DNA from: Chitinophaga sp. MM2321
Lineage (GTDB): Bacteria > Bacteroidota > Bacteroidia > Chitinophagales > Chitinophagaceae
Assembly: GCF_964033635.1 (NCBI RefSeq)
Contig: NZ_OZ035533.1
Span: 1,302,001-1,366,000 of the forward strand
DNA length: 64,000 nucleotides
Direction of reading: 5' to 3'
The notes under the pieces are model-generated. The model had not been told where the DNA came from and made no database searches. It worked only from the letters and a program-made list of their open reading frames with translations. A program made the position numbers and the translations under genes. Of this stretch, positions 43,997 to 52,482 are shown piece after piece (within the stretch, counting starts at the first letter, position 1; the number at the start of each line of letters is the position of its first letter).

Positions 43997-46162
43997 ATGT
44001 TGCAACGAATCGTGAAGCCATTGCTGCTGCTCGTACTCCTGACACTGGTACAGCGCACTTATGCTACGGAGGGGATGTGGCTGCCCCAGCTGCTCTCCAA
44101 CCTGAATGAGAAAGAAATGAAAGGAATGGGGATGAAAATTAACGCCTCAGATATCTATAACATCAACAAAGGAAGCCTGAAAGACGCTATCGTGAGCTTT
44201 GGCGGCTTTTGTACCGCAGAAGTGATTTCCTCCCAGGGATTATTGCTCACCAACCATCACTGTGGCTATGATGCTATTCAGAAGCATTCTTCGCTGCAAA
44301 ATAATTACCTGGAAAATGGCTTCTGGGCAAAAACTGCGGCGGAAGAACTGCCAAACCCCAGCCTGACAGCTACTTTTATTGTACGTATAGACGATGTGAC
44401 GAAATCCGCTTTGCTGGATGTAAAACCCGGTATGAGTGAACGTGAGCGCCAATCGGCCATAGATAAACGTTTGAATGACATCAAACAAACCGCCAAAAAA
44501 GAAGCCTGGCAGGAAATAATGATAAAGCCATTTTTTGAAGGCAACCAGTATTTTTTGTTTGTGACAGAAACTTATAAAGATGTACGGCTGGTAGGCGCAC
44601 CGCCTTCTTCTATCGGTAAGTTTGGCTCGGATACCGACAACTGGGTATGGCCGCGCCATACCGGCGATTTCTCTATGTTCCGCATCTATGCCGGCAAAGA
44701 TGGTCGCCCTGCAACTTATGACAAGGATAATGTACCGCTGCAACCTAAATATTTTTTACCCATCTCCCTGAAAGGCGTAAAGCCGGATGACTTTACCATG
44801 GTGCTGGGCTTCCCTGGCCGTACCACGGAATACCTGCCTTCTGAGGGCGTAAAACAAACCGTACAGGTATTGGATGCCGCCAAGGTAGACATGCGCGATG
44901 TTGCCCTTAAAATCATGGATGGCTACATGCGTAAAGATGAGCAGATTAAAATTCAATATGCTACCAAATATGCTTCTACTGCTAACTACTGGAAAAAGTG
45001 GATGGGCGAAATGCAGGGCATCAAACAATCCAATGGCATTGGTAAGAAATTACAGTACGAAGCTGAATACCAGAAACTGTTGCTGACTAATCCTACCTGG
45101 AAGCAACAATACAGTGGCGTACTCGATTCGCTGAATGCCCAATACCGCCAGATTCAGCCCTACGCAGCAGCGCGCGATTATTACAGTGAATTGGTAAGAA
45201 ATGTAGAGCTGTTTGCTGCAGGCGACCGCCTGATCAACTTCCTCAATGATGTGCATGAAAAAGGAGAGGGGCAGTATGAATCCCTGCGGCAGCAATTCCT
45301 GGAATCCATGCAACCGTTTTATCAGAACTACAACGCCCGCCTGGATCATGATATCTGTGCCAGCCTGCTGGAAATCTATGCCACCGGTGTTCCCAAAGAA
45401 TTTACCGGTAATGAATTTGCGCAGATCCGCGCGGAAAGCAATAACGACAGCCGCATACTGGCAGATAAACTATATGCATCTTCCGGACTAACGTCAATGG
45501 ATAAACTGAAAGCATTTGTGCAGCAACCTTATAATACCGTTGTGGCACAGATGTGGAAAGATCCGGCTACCCGCCTTGTAATAGCCATGCGCAAAGGTTT
45601 TGTAGACAACATCAGCAAACCGCTGAGCGACCTGCAGAGCAATATCAACAACCTGCAACGCACGTATATGCAGGCGCAGATGGATGTTATGGGCAACAAA
45701 AAACGTTTCTATCCGGATGCCAACAGCACCCTGCGGGTGACCTACGGCAAAGTGGATGGGTACAGTCCACGCGATGCTATCCATTATGACTTTTATACTT
45801 ACCTCGATGGGGTGATGGAAAAATATATTCCGGGTGATTACGAGTTTGATGTGCCGGCGAAACTGATTGATTTGTACAAGAAGAAAGATTATGGCCGTTA
45901 TGGTGTAAACGGCAGGATGCCGGTTTGCTTTATCGCCTCCAATCACACTACAGGCGGTAATTCCGGCAGCCCTGCACTGAATGCTTATGGCCACCTGGTG
46001 GGACTTAACTTTGACCGTACCTGGGAAGGTACCATGAGTGATATCAATTACGATCCTGCCATCTGCCGTAATATTATGGTAGATATCAGGTATGTACTTT
46101 TTATTGTAGATAAATACGCAGGTTGTACCCGACTGATTGATGAGATGAAACTTGTCAACTAA
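43997..46162 (+). CDS. S46 family dipeptidyl-peptidase (DPP7/DPP11 type)
   Basis: A 721-residue secreted peptidase with a signal peptide (LLLLVLLTLVQRTYA), the length of characterised members. The trypsin-like His lies in LLTNHHCGYDA (His87), the Asp region is DTDNWVWPRHTGDFSMF and the nucleophile is Ser656 in TTGGNSGSPAL. Eighteen residues after it is Arg674, in GLNFDRTWEG. In Porphyromonas DPP11 the arginine at this spacing selects acidic P1 residues, whereas DPP7 has glycine. By analogy this is an Asp/Glu-specific DPP11-like enzyme; specificity is inferred. Confidence 0.94.
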   Translation: MLQRIVKPLLLLVLLTLVQRTYATEGMWLPQLLSNLNEKEMKGMGMKINASDIYNINKGSLKDAIVSFGGFCTAEVISSQGLLLTNHHCGYDAIQKHSSLQNNYLENGFWAKTAAEELPNPSLTATFIVRIDDVTKSALLDVKPGMSERERQSAIDKRLNDIKQTAKKEAWQEIMIKPFFEGNQYFLFVTETYKDVRLVGAPPSSIGKFGSDTDNWVWPRHTGDFSMFRIYAGKDGRPATYDKDNVPLQPKYFLPISLKGVKPDDFTMVLGFPGRTTEYLPSEGVKQTVQVLDAAKVDMRDVALKIMDGYMRKDEQIKIQYATKYASTANYWKKWMGEMQGIKQSNGIGKKLQYEAEYQKLLLTNPTWKQQYSGVLDSLNAQYRQIQPYAAARDYYSELVRNVELFAAGDRLINFLNDVHEKGEGQYESLRQQFLESMQPFYQNYNARLDHDICASLLEIYATGVPKEFTGNEFAQIRAESNNDSRILADKLYASSGLTSMDKLKAFVQQPYNTVVAQMWKDPATRLVIAMRKGFVDNISKPLSDLQSNINNLQRTYMQAQMDVMGNKKRFYPDANSTLRVTYGKVDGYSPRDAIHYDFYTYLDGVMEKYIPGDYEFDVPAKLIDLYKKKDYGRYGVNGRMPVCFIASNHTTGGNSGSPALNAYGHLVGLNFDRTWEGTMSDINYDPAICRNIMVDIRYVLFIVDKYAGCTRLIDEMKLVN

Positions 46163-46176
46163 GATAATGAAGACGG

Positions 46177-46215
46177 CCTCCGGGTTTGCTTATTCCCCGT
46201 AAGCAAATCCGGAGG
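46177..46215. terminator. intrinsic terminator between S46 peptidase and methyltransferase
   Basis: CCTCCGGGTTTGCTTA pairs with TAAGCAAATCCGGAGG with one G-U pair and loop TTCCCCG. A TTTTTTATTT run follows on the plus strand. Confidence 0.9.
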
Positions 46216-46223
46216 TTTTTTAT

Positions 46224-47111
46224 TTACACCTTACACTCATACACGATAGAGCTACAGTCGTCTACCTGTTTTAATCCTTTGCGATAGGAGCGGAACCCGT
46301 TGAAGAAGCCTGCCAGTAGCCGGCTTTTACCGGTTTTATATTTTTCACTGAGTAAGCTGACGTAAAAGCCATCAAACACCATCGGGTGTTTTTTGACCAG
46401 CTGGATCTGATGATATGTTAATAATTTTTCCATAGCCGCTGGTGAAAAATGATAGAGGTGACGGGGCACATCGTAGGCGGCCCAGTATTCACCATAATGT
46501 GCGGCATCTGAAGAGGTGTAGTTGGGAACTGCTATCAGCAGGGAGCCACCGGGTTTCAGGAGTGTGCGGATATGATCGAGATAGGAGTGCAGTTCGTGTA
46601 CATGTTCCAGTACATGCCACATGGTGATGGCATCGTATTGATGGGCGGGTAGTGTAAACAGCTGATCTATTGGCAGGGGTTCGATGTTATAGATCTCTTT
46701 GGCCTTGCTACGTGCGTTTTCATCCGGTTCAAGACCGGTGACTGTCCAGCCGCCTGTTTGCATGTAGTGAAGAAAGGCCCCGGTTCCACAACCAATATCC
46801 AGTAAGCTGCCCTGTTTAATACCGGCAGCAGAGCGTACCCAGTTCTGTTTGGAACGGAGCGTGATCTTTCTAACGCTGTGGTATAAACGATTAATCAGTC
46901 CTTTTTTGGTTTCAGAATGAGAGATGTATTCCTGCGACTGATAATAGCGGCCTATATTTTCGTTGTCAGGCGTCTGTTGTGTAAAGCGACCGCCGCAGCC
47001 GCCACAATGAAATATAGCGAACGTTTCTTTGGATACCGTATAGTCTTTGGCAGTAAGTGCTTCATGTATTTGTGATGAGCCACAAAGCGGACAGGCATTA
47101 TAGTAGATCAA
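46224..47111 (-). CDS. class I SAM-dependent methyltransferase with N-terminal zinc ribbon
   Basis: A 295-residue protein. An N-terminal double CxxC ribbon (CPLCGS and HCGGCGGRF) precedes a Rossmann methyltransferase: LLDIGCGTGAFL (motif I), VTGLEPDENA, ITMWHVLEHVHELHSYLDH and LKPGGSLLIAVPN. The start is TTG at 47111: a TAA closes the frame just upstream and no ATG is available. A TATTTTTG box lies at 47134-47141. Similar methyltransferases act on sugars or lipids; the substrate is unknown. Confidence 0.9.
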   Translation of the reverse strand: MIYYNACPLCGSSQIHEALTAKDYTVSKETFAIFHCGGCGGRFTQQTPDNENIGRYYQSQEYISHSETKKGLINRLYHSVRKITLRSKQNWVRSAAGIKQGSLLDIGCGTGAFLHYMQTGGWTVTGLEPDENARSKAKEIYNIEPLPIDQLFTLPAHQYDAITMWHVLEHVHELHSYLDHIRTLLKPGGSLLIAVPNYTSSDAAHYGEYWAAYDVPRHLYHFSPAAMEKLLTYHQIQLVKKHPMVFDGFYVSLLSEKYKTGKSRLLAGFFNGFRSYRKGLKQVDDCSSIVYECKV

Positions 47112-47133
47112 GTGCTTTTTTATTTTAGAATCC

Positions 47134-47141
47134 CAAAAATA
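47134..47141 (-). promoter_or_regulatory. -7 box TATTTTTG for the methyltransferase gene
   Basis: The complement reads TATTTTTG, 22 bases upstream of the TTG start. It supports initiation at 47111. No TTTG at -33; the upstream sequence is the 3' end of the mutase gene. Confidence 0.5.
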
Positions 47142-47155
47142 GGCATAATTACGAA

Positions 47156-48703
47156 TTACTTATATTCTCCCCATACATGCCGCAGTGCATCTGCAATTTC
47201 ACCGAGTGTGCAGTCGTTTTCAACGGCTTCCACTACCAGTGGCATCAGGTTTTCAGTAGATTGGGCCGCTGCTTCAATGCGTTGCAGGATGTCCTGTACA
47301 GTGGCATTGTTGCGGCGTGCGCGTATTGCTTTTAACTTGTCGGATTGCAGTTGCCGGATGCTGTCATCTATACGGAATACATCCGGTGGATGATTATTTT
47401 CCGAAACAAATTTATTCACCCCTACAATGATCTTCTCGTTGCTTTCTACATCCTGTTGGTATTTGTAGGCGCTGCGGGCAATTTCATCCTGTATAAAACC
47501 TTGCTCAATGGCGCTTACAGCGCCACCCATGGCATCAATTTTATGGATCAGTTCCCAGGCTTTGCTTTCTACTTCGTTGGTGAGGGCTTCCACATAAAAG
47601 GAGCCGGCGAGGGGATCAACGGTGTCTGCAACACCGCTTTCATAGCCTACAATCTGTTGGGTACGCAACGCTATACGTGCCGCCTCTTCAGTGGGTAACG
47701 ACAACGCCTCATCGAAGCCGTTGGTATGCAGGGATTGCGTGCCGCCTAAAGTAGCTGCCAGTGTTTGAATAGCAACCCGTACAATATTGTTATGTGGTTG
47801 TTGTGCGGTGAGGGTACTGCCACCTGTTTGCGTATGAAAACGCAGCATCTGTGCTTTGGCATCCGTGGCGCCCAGCTCTGTGGTGATTTGTGCCCACATC
47901 CGCCTGGCTGCCCGGAATTTAGCGACTTCTTCAAACAGGTGATTATGTGCATTGAAAAAGAAGGAGAGGCGTTTGGCAAATACGTTGATGTCCAGTCCTT
48001 TTTCCAGTGCTGCTTTCAGATAGGCCTTACCGTTAGAGAGTGTGAAGGCCAGCTCCTGCACTGCATTAGCGCCGGCCTCGCGTATATGGTAACCGGAAAT
48101 GGAGATGGTATTCCATTTCGGTACTTCTTTGCTGCAATAATCAAAAATGTCGGTGATCAGCCGCATGGAAGGTTTCGGCGGATAGATGAAAGTACCTCTT
48201 GCCGCGTATTCTTTGAGGATATCATTCTGAATGGTACCGGAGATCTTTTTCAGATCGGCGCCCTGCTTTTTGGCGAGGGCTATATAAAATGCCAGCAGTA
48301 TAAATCCGGTGGCATTGATGGTCATAGAAGTAGAGATCTTTTCCAGCGAAATGCCTTTGAACAGGATTTCCATATCATCCAGTGAATCAATGGCAACGCC
48401 CACTTTTCCTACTTCACCTTCTGACATAGCATGATCAGAGTCGTACCCGATTTGTGTAGGCAGATCAAATGCCACGCTAAGGCCCATCACGCCCTGGCTC
48501 AGCAGGTAGTGGTAACGTTTGTTGGATTCTTCTGCAGTGCTGAACCCGGCATATTGCCGCATCGTCCACAGTTTATCGCGGTACATGGAGGCATGTATGC
48601 CACGGGTATAAGGGAAGGCGCCGGGCTGTTCCTCCATAGGTACCGGCTGTGTATACAGCGGGGCTATAGTGATACCAGAATCGGTTTGAATGATCTTTTC
48701 CAT
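47156..48703 (-). CDS. methylmalonyl-CoA mutase catalytic subunit without B12-binding domain
   Basis: A 515-residue protein covering only the substrate-binding TIM barrel of methylmalonyl-CoA mutase. Tyr51 in [11 protein letters not shown] and Arg169 in [10 protein letters not shown] align with Tyr89 and Arg207 of the Propionibacterium enzyme, the pair that identifies methylmalonyl-CoA mutases rather than isobutyryl- or hydroxyisobutyryl-CoA types. [12 protein letters not shown] holds the active-site histidine. The B12 domain (DxHxxG) is absent, so a separate B12-binding subunit must be encoded elsewhere. The methyltransferase lies 44 bases downstream. Confidence 0.92.
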   Translation of the reverse strand: MEKIIQTDSGITIAPLYTQPVPMEEQPGAFPYTRGIHASMYRDKLWTMRQYAGFSTAEESNKRYHYLLSQGVMGLSVAFDLPTQIGYDSDHAMSEGEVGKVGVAIDSLDDMEILFKGISLEKISTSMTINATGFILLAFYIALAKKQGADLKKISGTIQNDILKEYAARGTFIYPPKPSMRLITDIFDYCSKEVPKWNTISISGYHIREAGANAVQELAFTLSNGKAYLKAALEKGLDINVFAKRLSFFFNAHNHLFEEVAKFRAARRMWAQITTELGATDAKAQMLRFHTQTGGSTLTAQQPHNNIVRVAIQTLAATLGGTQSLHTNGFDEALSLPTEEAARIALRTQQIVGYESGVADTVDPLAGSFYVEALTNEVESKAWELIHKIDAMGGAVSAIEQGFIQDEIARSAYKYQQDVESNEKIIVGVNKFVSENNHPPDVFRIDDSIRQLQSDKLKAIRARRNNATVQDILQRIEAAAQSTENLMPLVVEAVENDCTLGEIADALRHVWGEYK

Positions 48704-48800
48704 GTGTCTTAATACTATCGTTGCAATGTTACATAATTATTACGGTACTTCGCCGCTGTGAAAAATATTGATAATTTGCAGTAAAGACTGGCATCGTACT

Positions 48801-49709
48801 ATGATCATCTATTCTTTATTATGTATTACGCTGGCATTGGCCGTATATAGTTTATATCTGCTCTGGAAGGCTGGTAGCCGCCCGCTGGCACAAGCTTTCA
48901 TGTATCTGTTGCCCGGTCTTTCATTAGGTGTGTTCCTTTATTTGTTTGGCACCTGGATTTATCTCTCCCTCTATTCAAAATATTTTTTTGGAGGTTGTCT
49001 CGTACTCTTCAGTGCCTCGGTGCTGGTCCGCGAAAAGCGCACGGGCCAACCGTTACCGACACGCTGGAAACAAGGTGTCTACCTGTTTTTTACAGGTGTG
49101 TTTACGATAGCATCTATCCTTTATTTTACCGGAACCACCGGCAAACCGGCTACGGTGGCCCTGGCGTTTCCGCTTAAATCGGGCCGGTACTTTGTATTGC
49201 AGGGCGGGAAAGGATTGCCTACCAATGTGTTTCATTTCACGTTGCGTGGCGCCATTTATGCGATGGATATTGTAAAGCTCAATAAATGGGGAGGGCGCGC
49301 CAACAGGATCTTTTCAAGAAAGCTGGAAGACTATGAGATCTTTAATGATACCGTATATGCCCCCTGCGACGGCGTGGTCAGAAGGGCGTACAGCAACAAC
49401 CCTGATAACATCCCACCGGCTATGGACCGGGGCCCGAAAAACACCAACCAGGTATTGCTGGAAGGCGCTACCTGCTACTTCTTTGCTGCTCACCTGAAAA
49501 TGGGTAGCGTAATAGTTACAGAAGGACAGGAAGTGAAAACCGGGCAGGCGCTCGGTTGTGTAGGTAATTCAGGTTTCAGCACAGAACCGCACCTTCATAT
49601 GCAGGCACACGCCAAAGAAGCGGGTGTGCCCTGGTATAAAGCAAAACCACTGTATATGTTGTTTAACGGAAAAGGTTATCTGTTGAATGAAGTGATCAAC
49701 GCCAGGTAA
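48801..49709 (+). CDS. M23 family peptidase with N-terminal membrane helices
   Basis: About 302 residues from ATG 48801. Four hydrophobic segments fill the first 120 residues, then a LytM-like domain: AAHLKMGSVIVTEGQEVKTGQALGCVGNSG and TEPHLHMQAH with the H-x-H. In canonical M23 enzymes the first zinc ligand is in HxxxD; here the matching segment is FTLRGAIYAMDIV, where the Asp is present but the histidine position is not. Activity is therefore uncertain. It would act on peptidoglycan outside the membrane. Its stop abuts the convergent gene. Confidence 0.87.
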   Translation: MIIYSLLCITLALAVYSLYLLWKAGSRPLAQAFMYLLPGLSLGVFLYLFGTWIYLSLYSKYFFGGCLVLFSASVLVREKRTGQPLPTRWKQGVYLFFTGVFTIASILYFTGTTGKPATVALAFPLKSGRYFVLQGGKGLPTNVFHFTLRGAIYAMDIVKLNKWGGRANRIFSRKLEDYEIFNDTVYAPCDGVVRRAYSNNPDNIPPAMDRGPKNTNQVLLEGATCYFFAAHLKMGSVIVTEGQEVKTGQALGCVGNSGFSTEPHLHMQAHAKEAGVPWYKAKPLYMLFNGKGYLLNEVINAR

Positions 49710-50228
49710 TTAATGCATGAGTCTTTTGGCTTCGGCGTTGATGATCTGGGAGGTCAGTTCTGCGGGCGACTCACCGGCCTGTAAAAATACTTCCAGTATC
49801 TGCCGGTTCAGTTCCATGGCAGGTGCGTCCGGAGGTAACTGCACCGCTACCTGGTTGATAACGGAAATGGTTTGTTCTTTCAGCGTTTTCACGGCTTCCC
49901 ATGCCATACTGCTCACATAGATCTGCTGCGTTACATTGTGCTCATACTCTGATTTGATCGTTTGCACCATCGAGATCTGCATGTCCACTGCGGTAAGCCC
50001 CGGCTGATAAATGCGGCCTATCAGGCTTTGGGGAGTGATGCGGTCTACATACAAAGCTATCCTTTCATATGCCTGCAATTGCAGCGGCAAAATGGCCGGA
50101 TTCACAGTGGTTGGCCTTTCAGCCCCGCCTGTGGCAGGTTTCTTTTTAATCAGATCACGAACAGTCATATATACGACTGCAATAGCGCCAATCGTGAGAG
50201 CCAGGTACAAAAGCTGTTGGGAATTCAT
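49710..50228 (-). CDS. hypothetical membrane-anchored protein (DUF7935-like)
   Basis: About 172 residues from ATG 50228 (MNSQQLLYLALTIGAIAVVYMTVRDLIKKK). One N-terminal membrane helix leads to a basic stop-transfer and a helical cytoplasmic domain (LQLQAYERIALYVDRITPQS, GLTAVDMQISMVQTIKSEYEHN). It looks like a small conserved Bacteroidota family; I know no function. The extension to 50294 covers the promoter-like box and is rejected. Confidence 0.75.
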   Translation of the reverse strand: MNSQQLLYLALTIGAIAVVYMTVRDLIKKKPATGGAERPTTVNPAILPLQLQAYERIALYVDRITPQSLIGRIYQPGLTAVDMQISMVQTIKSEYEHNVTQQIYVSSMAWEAVKTLKEQTISVINQVAVQLPPDAPAMELNRQILEVFLQAGESPAELTSQIINAEAKRLMH

Positions 50229-50251
50229 CTTATCTGAAAGGTTTTGAATCG

Positions 50252-50283
50252 CAAATATATATATAATATTTATATGTAGGCAA
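50252..50283 (-). promoter_or_regulatory. promoter of the DUF7935-like gene
   Basis: The complement of 50252-50259 reads TATATTTG (TAnnTTTG), with TTG (complement of 50281-50283) 21 bases further upstream. The start would lie about 20 bases before ATG 50228. Confidence 0.6.
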
Positions 50284-50295
50284 GGCTGCCGCATT

Positions 50296-50352
50296 TATAT
50301 TTGCGTATTACGCACAACAAATGGCGAAATCTCTTACGAGTTCGCCATTTGT
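50296..50352 (+). other. plus-strand -7 box followed by an isolated hairpin
   Basis: TATATTTG (50296-50303) points to the right, away from both neighbouring minus-strand genes. It is followed by a 12-bp perfect stem (ACAAATGGCGAA at 50317-50328 with TTCGCCATTTGT at 50341-50352) with a 12-base loop and no U-tract on either side. ATG at 50321 would open an 18-codon frame. It may be a small RNA, the aspC transcript end, or chance. Confidence 0.4.
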
Positions 50353-50373
50353 CATGTGCAATGTATTGTCAGC

Positions 50374-51567
50374 CTAAGCCAGTTTGCCCAGCCAGGTTTT
50401 TATTCTTTCTGTGCCATTCTTCAGGTTCTCCATGCTGGTAGCATAAGACAAGCGGATACAGTCGGGCTCTCCGAATGCAGTACCGGTAACCAGTGATACA
50501 TGGGCTTTATGAAGGAGATACATACAAAGATCATCCGCATCTTTGATGTGGGTATCTTCAAATGATTTATTGAGGAAGGCGCTGATATCCGGGAACATGT
50601 AGAATGCACCTTCAGGATTATTCAGTTTCAGACCAGGGATCGCTTTCAGTGCTTCGTAAACAAAAGCGCGGCGTTTTTTGAACTCCGCTACCATTTCGGT
50701 GGCAGAAGTTAAATCGCCCATAAGCGCGGCAATGGCTGCACGTTGTGTGATAGAGCAGGTAGCTGAAGTAAGCTGACTCTGGATCTTGTCGCAGGCCTGG
50801 GCTATTTCCAGGGGAGCGGCCATGTAACCAAGGCGCCAGCCGGTCATAGCAAAGCCTTTGCTAAGTCCGTTGATAACGATGGTACGTTTGATCAGATCGC
50901 CAAACTGTGCAATACTTTCATGCTTGCCATCATAATTGATGTATTCATAGATCTCATCAGAGATAATGTACACATGCGGATGTTTGGCAAACACTGCTGC
51001 CAGTCCTTCCAGTTCCGCTTTGGAATATACCGTCCCGCTGGGATTGCAGGGGGAAGAGAACATGAACAGCTTGGTTTTGGGCGTAATAGCCGCTTCCAGT
51101 TGTGCAGGCGTGATCTTGTAATTACTTTCGATATTGCCACGGACAAATACCACATTACCCTCACAGAGTCGCACCAGTTCGGAATACGTTACCCAGTAAG
51201 GAGTAGGGATGATTACCTCGTCGCCCGGATTTACAACGCTCATAATCACATTTGCCAGGGATTGCTTGGCGCCTGTAGATACAACGATCTGCGCTGGCGT
51301 ATAGTCAAGACCGTTATCTCTTTTCAGTTTGTGAACTACGGCCTGCCGTACATCTGCATAGCCAGCCACCGGTGTATAGTGAGTATACCCGTCGTCTATT
51401 GCCTTTTTGGCTGCCTCCCGTATATGCACCGGCGTGTCGAAATCGGGTTCTCCAATGCTCATATCTATAACATCTATACCCTGCGCTTTCAGCTCACGGC
51501 CCAGTTTAGACATTTTAATTGTTTGTGGCTCGGAAATCCATGACAGCCTTTCTGCTAATTGACTCAT
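50374..51567 (-). CDS. PLP-dependent aminotransferase, class I (aspartate aminotransferase-like)
   Basis: A 397-residue enzyme. The PLP lysine is in VINGLSKGFAMTGWRLGY; FMFSSPCNPSGTVYSK, the YEYINYDGK segment and SYATSMENL near the end are characteristic of the AspC/AAT 1b group. It transfers amino groups between aspartate or similar amino acids and 2-oxoglutarate. The exact substrate cannot be assigned. It is monocistronic. Confidence 0.95.
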   Translation of the reverse strand: MSQLAERLSWISEPQTIKMSKLGRELKAQGIDVIDMSIGEPDFDTPVHIREAAKKAIDDGYTHYTPVAGYADVRQAVVHKLKRDNGLDYTPAQIVVSTGAKQSLANVIMSVVNPGDEVIIPTPYWVTYSELVRLCEGNVVFVRGNIESNYKITPAQLEAAITPKTKLFMFSSPCNPSGTVYSKAELEGLAAVFAKHPHVYIISDEIYEYINYDGKHESIAQFGDLIKRTIVINGLSKGFAMTGWRLGYMAAPLEIAQACDKIQSQLTSATCSITQRAAIAALMGDLTSATEMVAEFKKRRAFVYEALKAIPGLKLNNPEGAFYMFPDISAFLNKSFEDTHIKDADDLCMYLLHKAHVSLVTGTAFGEPDCIRLSYATSMENLKNGTERIKTWLGKLA

Positions 51568-51676
51568 GATTTAAATTGAATTGACCGGATTTTTAAACGT
51601 TAAATTAACGGGAACAAACCTACATAAAAAAAGTAGCATTTATGCATCGGTATTACTGTATGTAACAGGTATAAAC

Positions 51677-51705
51677 AAAAAAGGTCCCGGGGTAGCCCCG
51701 GAACC
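51677..51705 (-). terminator. intrinsic terminator of the DUF4397 gene
   Basis: On the minus strand GGTTCCGGGG and CCCCGGGACC form a stem around CTA, followed by six T (six A at 51677-51682). It lies 24 bases after the DUF4397 stop. Confidence 0.9.
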
Positions 51706-51729
51706 TCCTGTAATTTATTTGCATTTTGC

Positions 51730-52452
51730 TTATTCTGAAGAGGTGTGGGACAGGTAGTACAGTTTCAGCTTTTTATCGCCGGTGCTGTCTTTCATGCCCG
51801 ATAAGTAGATGGTGTATACACGTCCGCCGAGGAATGCTACACTGGTAGAAGAGGAGGAAGAGCGCGCTGTACCCACTGCAATGGTGGAATCAGTACCGGC
51901 AAACTTCGCTACATATGTAACACTGTTGTTGTAAGGATCAACACTGTTCCAGGCTGCATTTACGCCGAAAACCCTGTTACTGTCTATTTTCTTGCTATCT
52001 ATATAGAGATCTATCGGGCCTGAGTTGGGGCTGAGGTTCAGGAAGCGATAGTTTACTTTGGAATTGCTCAGGGAAGAGAAATCTTCTTTCCTGGAAGATA
52101 CCCTGAAAGCACCTCCATCATTGTAGGTGATCATGGTGTAGTAATTCAGGGAGTCGTACTGACCTGAAACTGAATCCAGTCCAAGACCTTGTGCATTCCT
52201 GAATGAGTAGGTGTGCAGGCCGGGATAGTCTGTAAAGGGAGCTGACTGTCCTGTTTTGTACAGATCACTGTTCATGACCACATTGTTGTTATAAATATTT
52301 ACGCCGGCCGGCTCTGTGGCACCATTGATGATGGCCGCGAGGTAGGTCATACGTTGCGGTGTGGTTGTTTTATCTTTCAGACAGGCTGAAAATCCGATTA
52401 CTCCACCAAAAAGGGCTGCTATTGCCCATACACGATTTTTCTTTGTTAGCAT
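51730..52452 (-). CDS. DUF4397-like lipoprotein
   Basis: A 240-residue lipoprotein (IAALFGGVIGFSACLKD, cysteine near residue 24). The mature part is beta-rich, and the RFLNLSPNSGPIDLYIDSKKID segment resembles DUF4397. DUF4397 proteins are surface or periplasmic, Ig-like and without known activity. The gene is 30 bases downstream of the serine hydrolase gene in the same direction and ends in a strong terminator, so they probably form one operon. Confidence 0.85.
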   Translation of the reverse strand: MLTKKNRVWAIAALFGGVIGFSACLKDKTTTPQRMTYLAAIINGATEPAGVNIYNNNVVMNSDLYKTGQSAPFTDYPGLHTYSFRNAQGLGLDSVSGQYDSLNYYTMITYNDGGAFRVSSRKEDFSSLSNSKVNYRFLNLSPNSGPIDLYIDSKKIDSNRVFGVNAAWNSVDPYNNSVTYVAKFAGTDSTIAVGTARSSSSSTSVAFLGGRVYTIYLSGMKDSTGDKKLKLYYLSHTSSE

Positions 52453-52482
52453 TTTGCTCTCAGTTTTTAATAAAGTGTTATA

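Noticed and set aside
47156..48703. Altered substrate specificity because the residue after R-G-I is histidine
   Set aside because: The specificity tyrosine is the one in RQYAG (Tyr51), which is conserved; the spacing to Arg169 (118) equals that of Tyr89 to Arg207.
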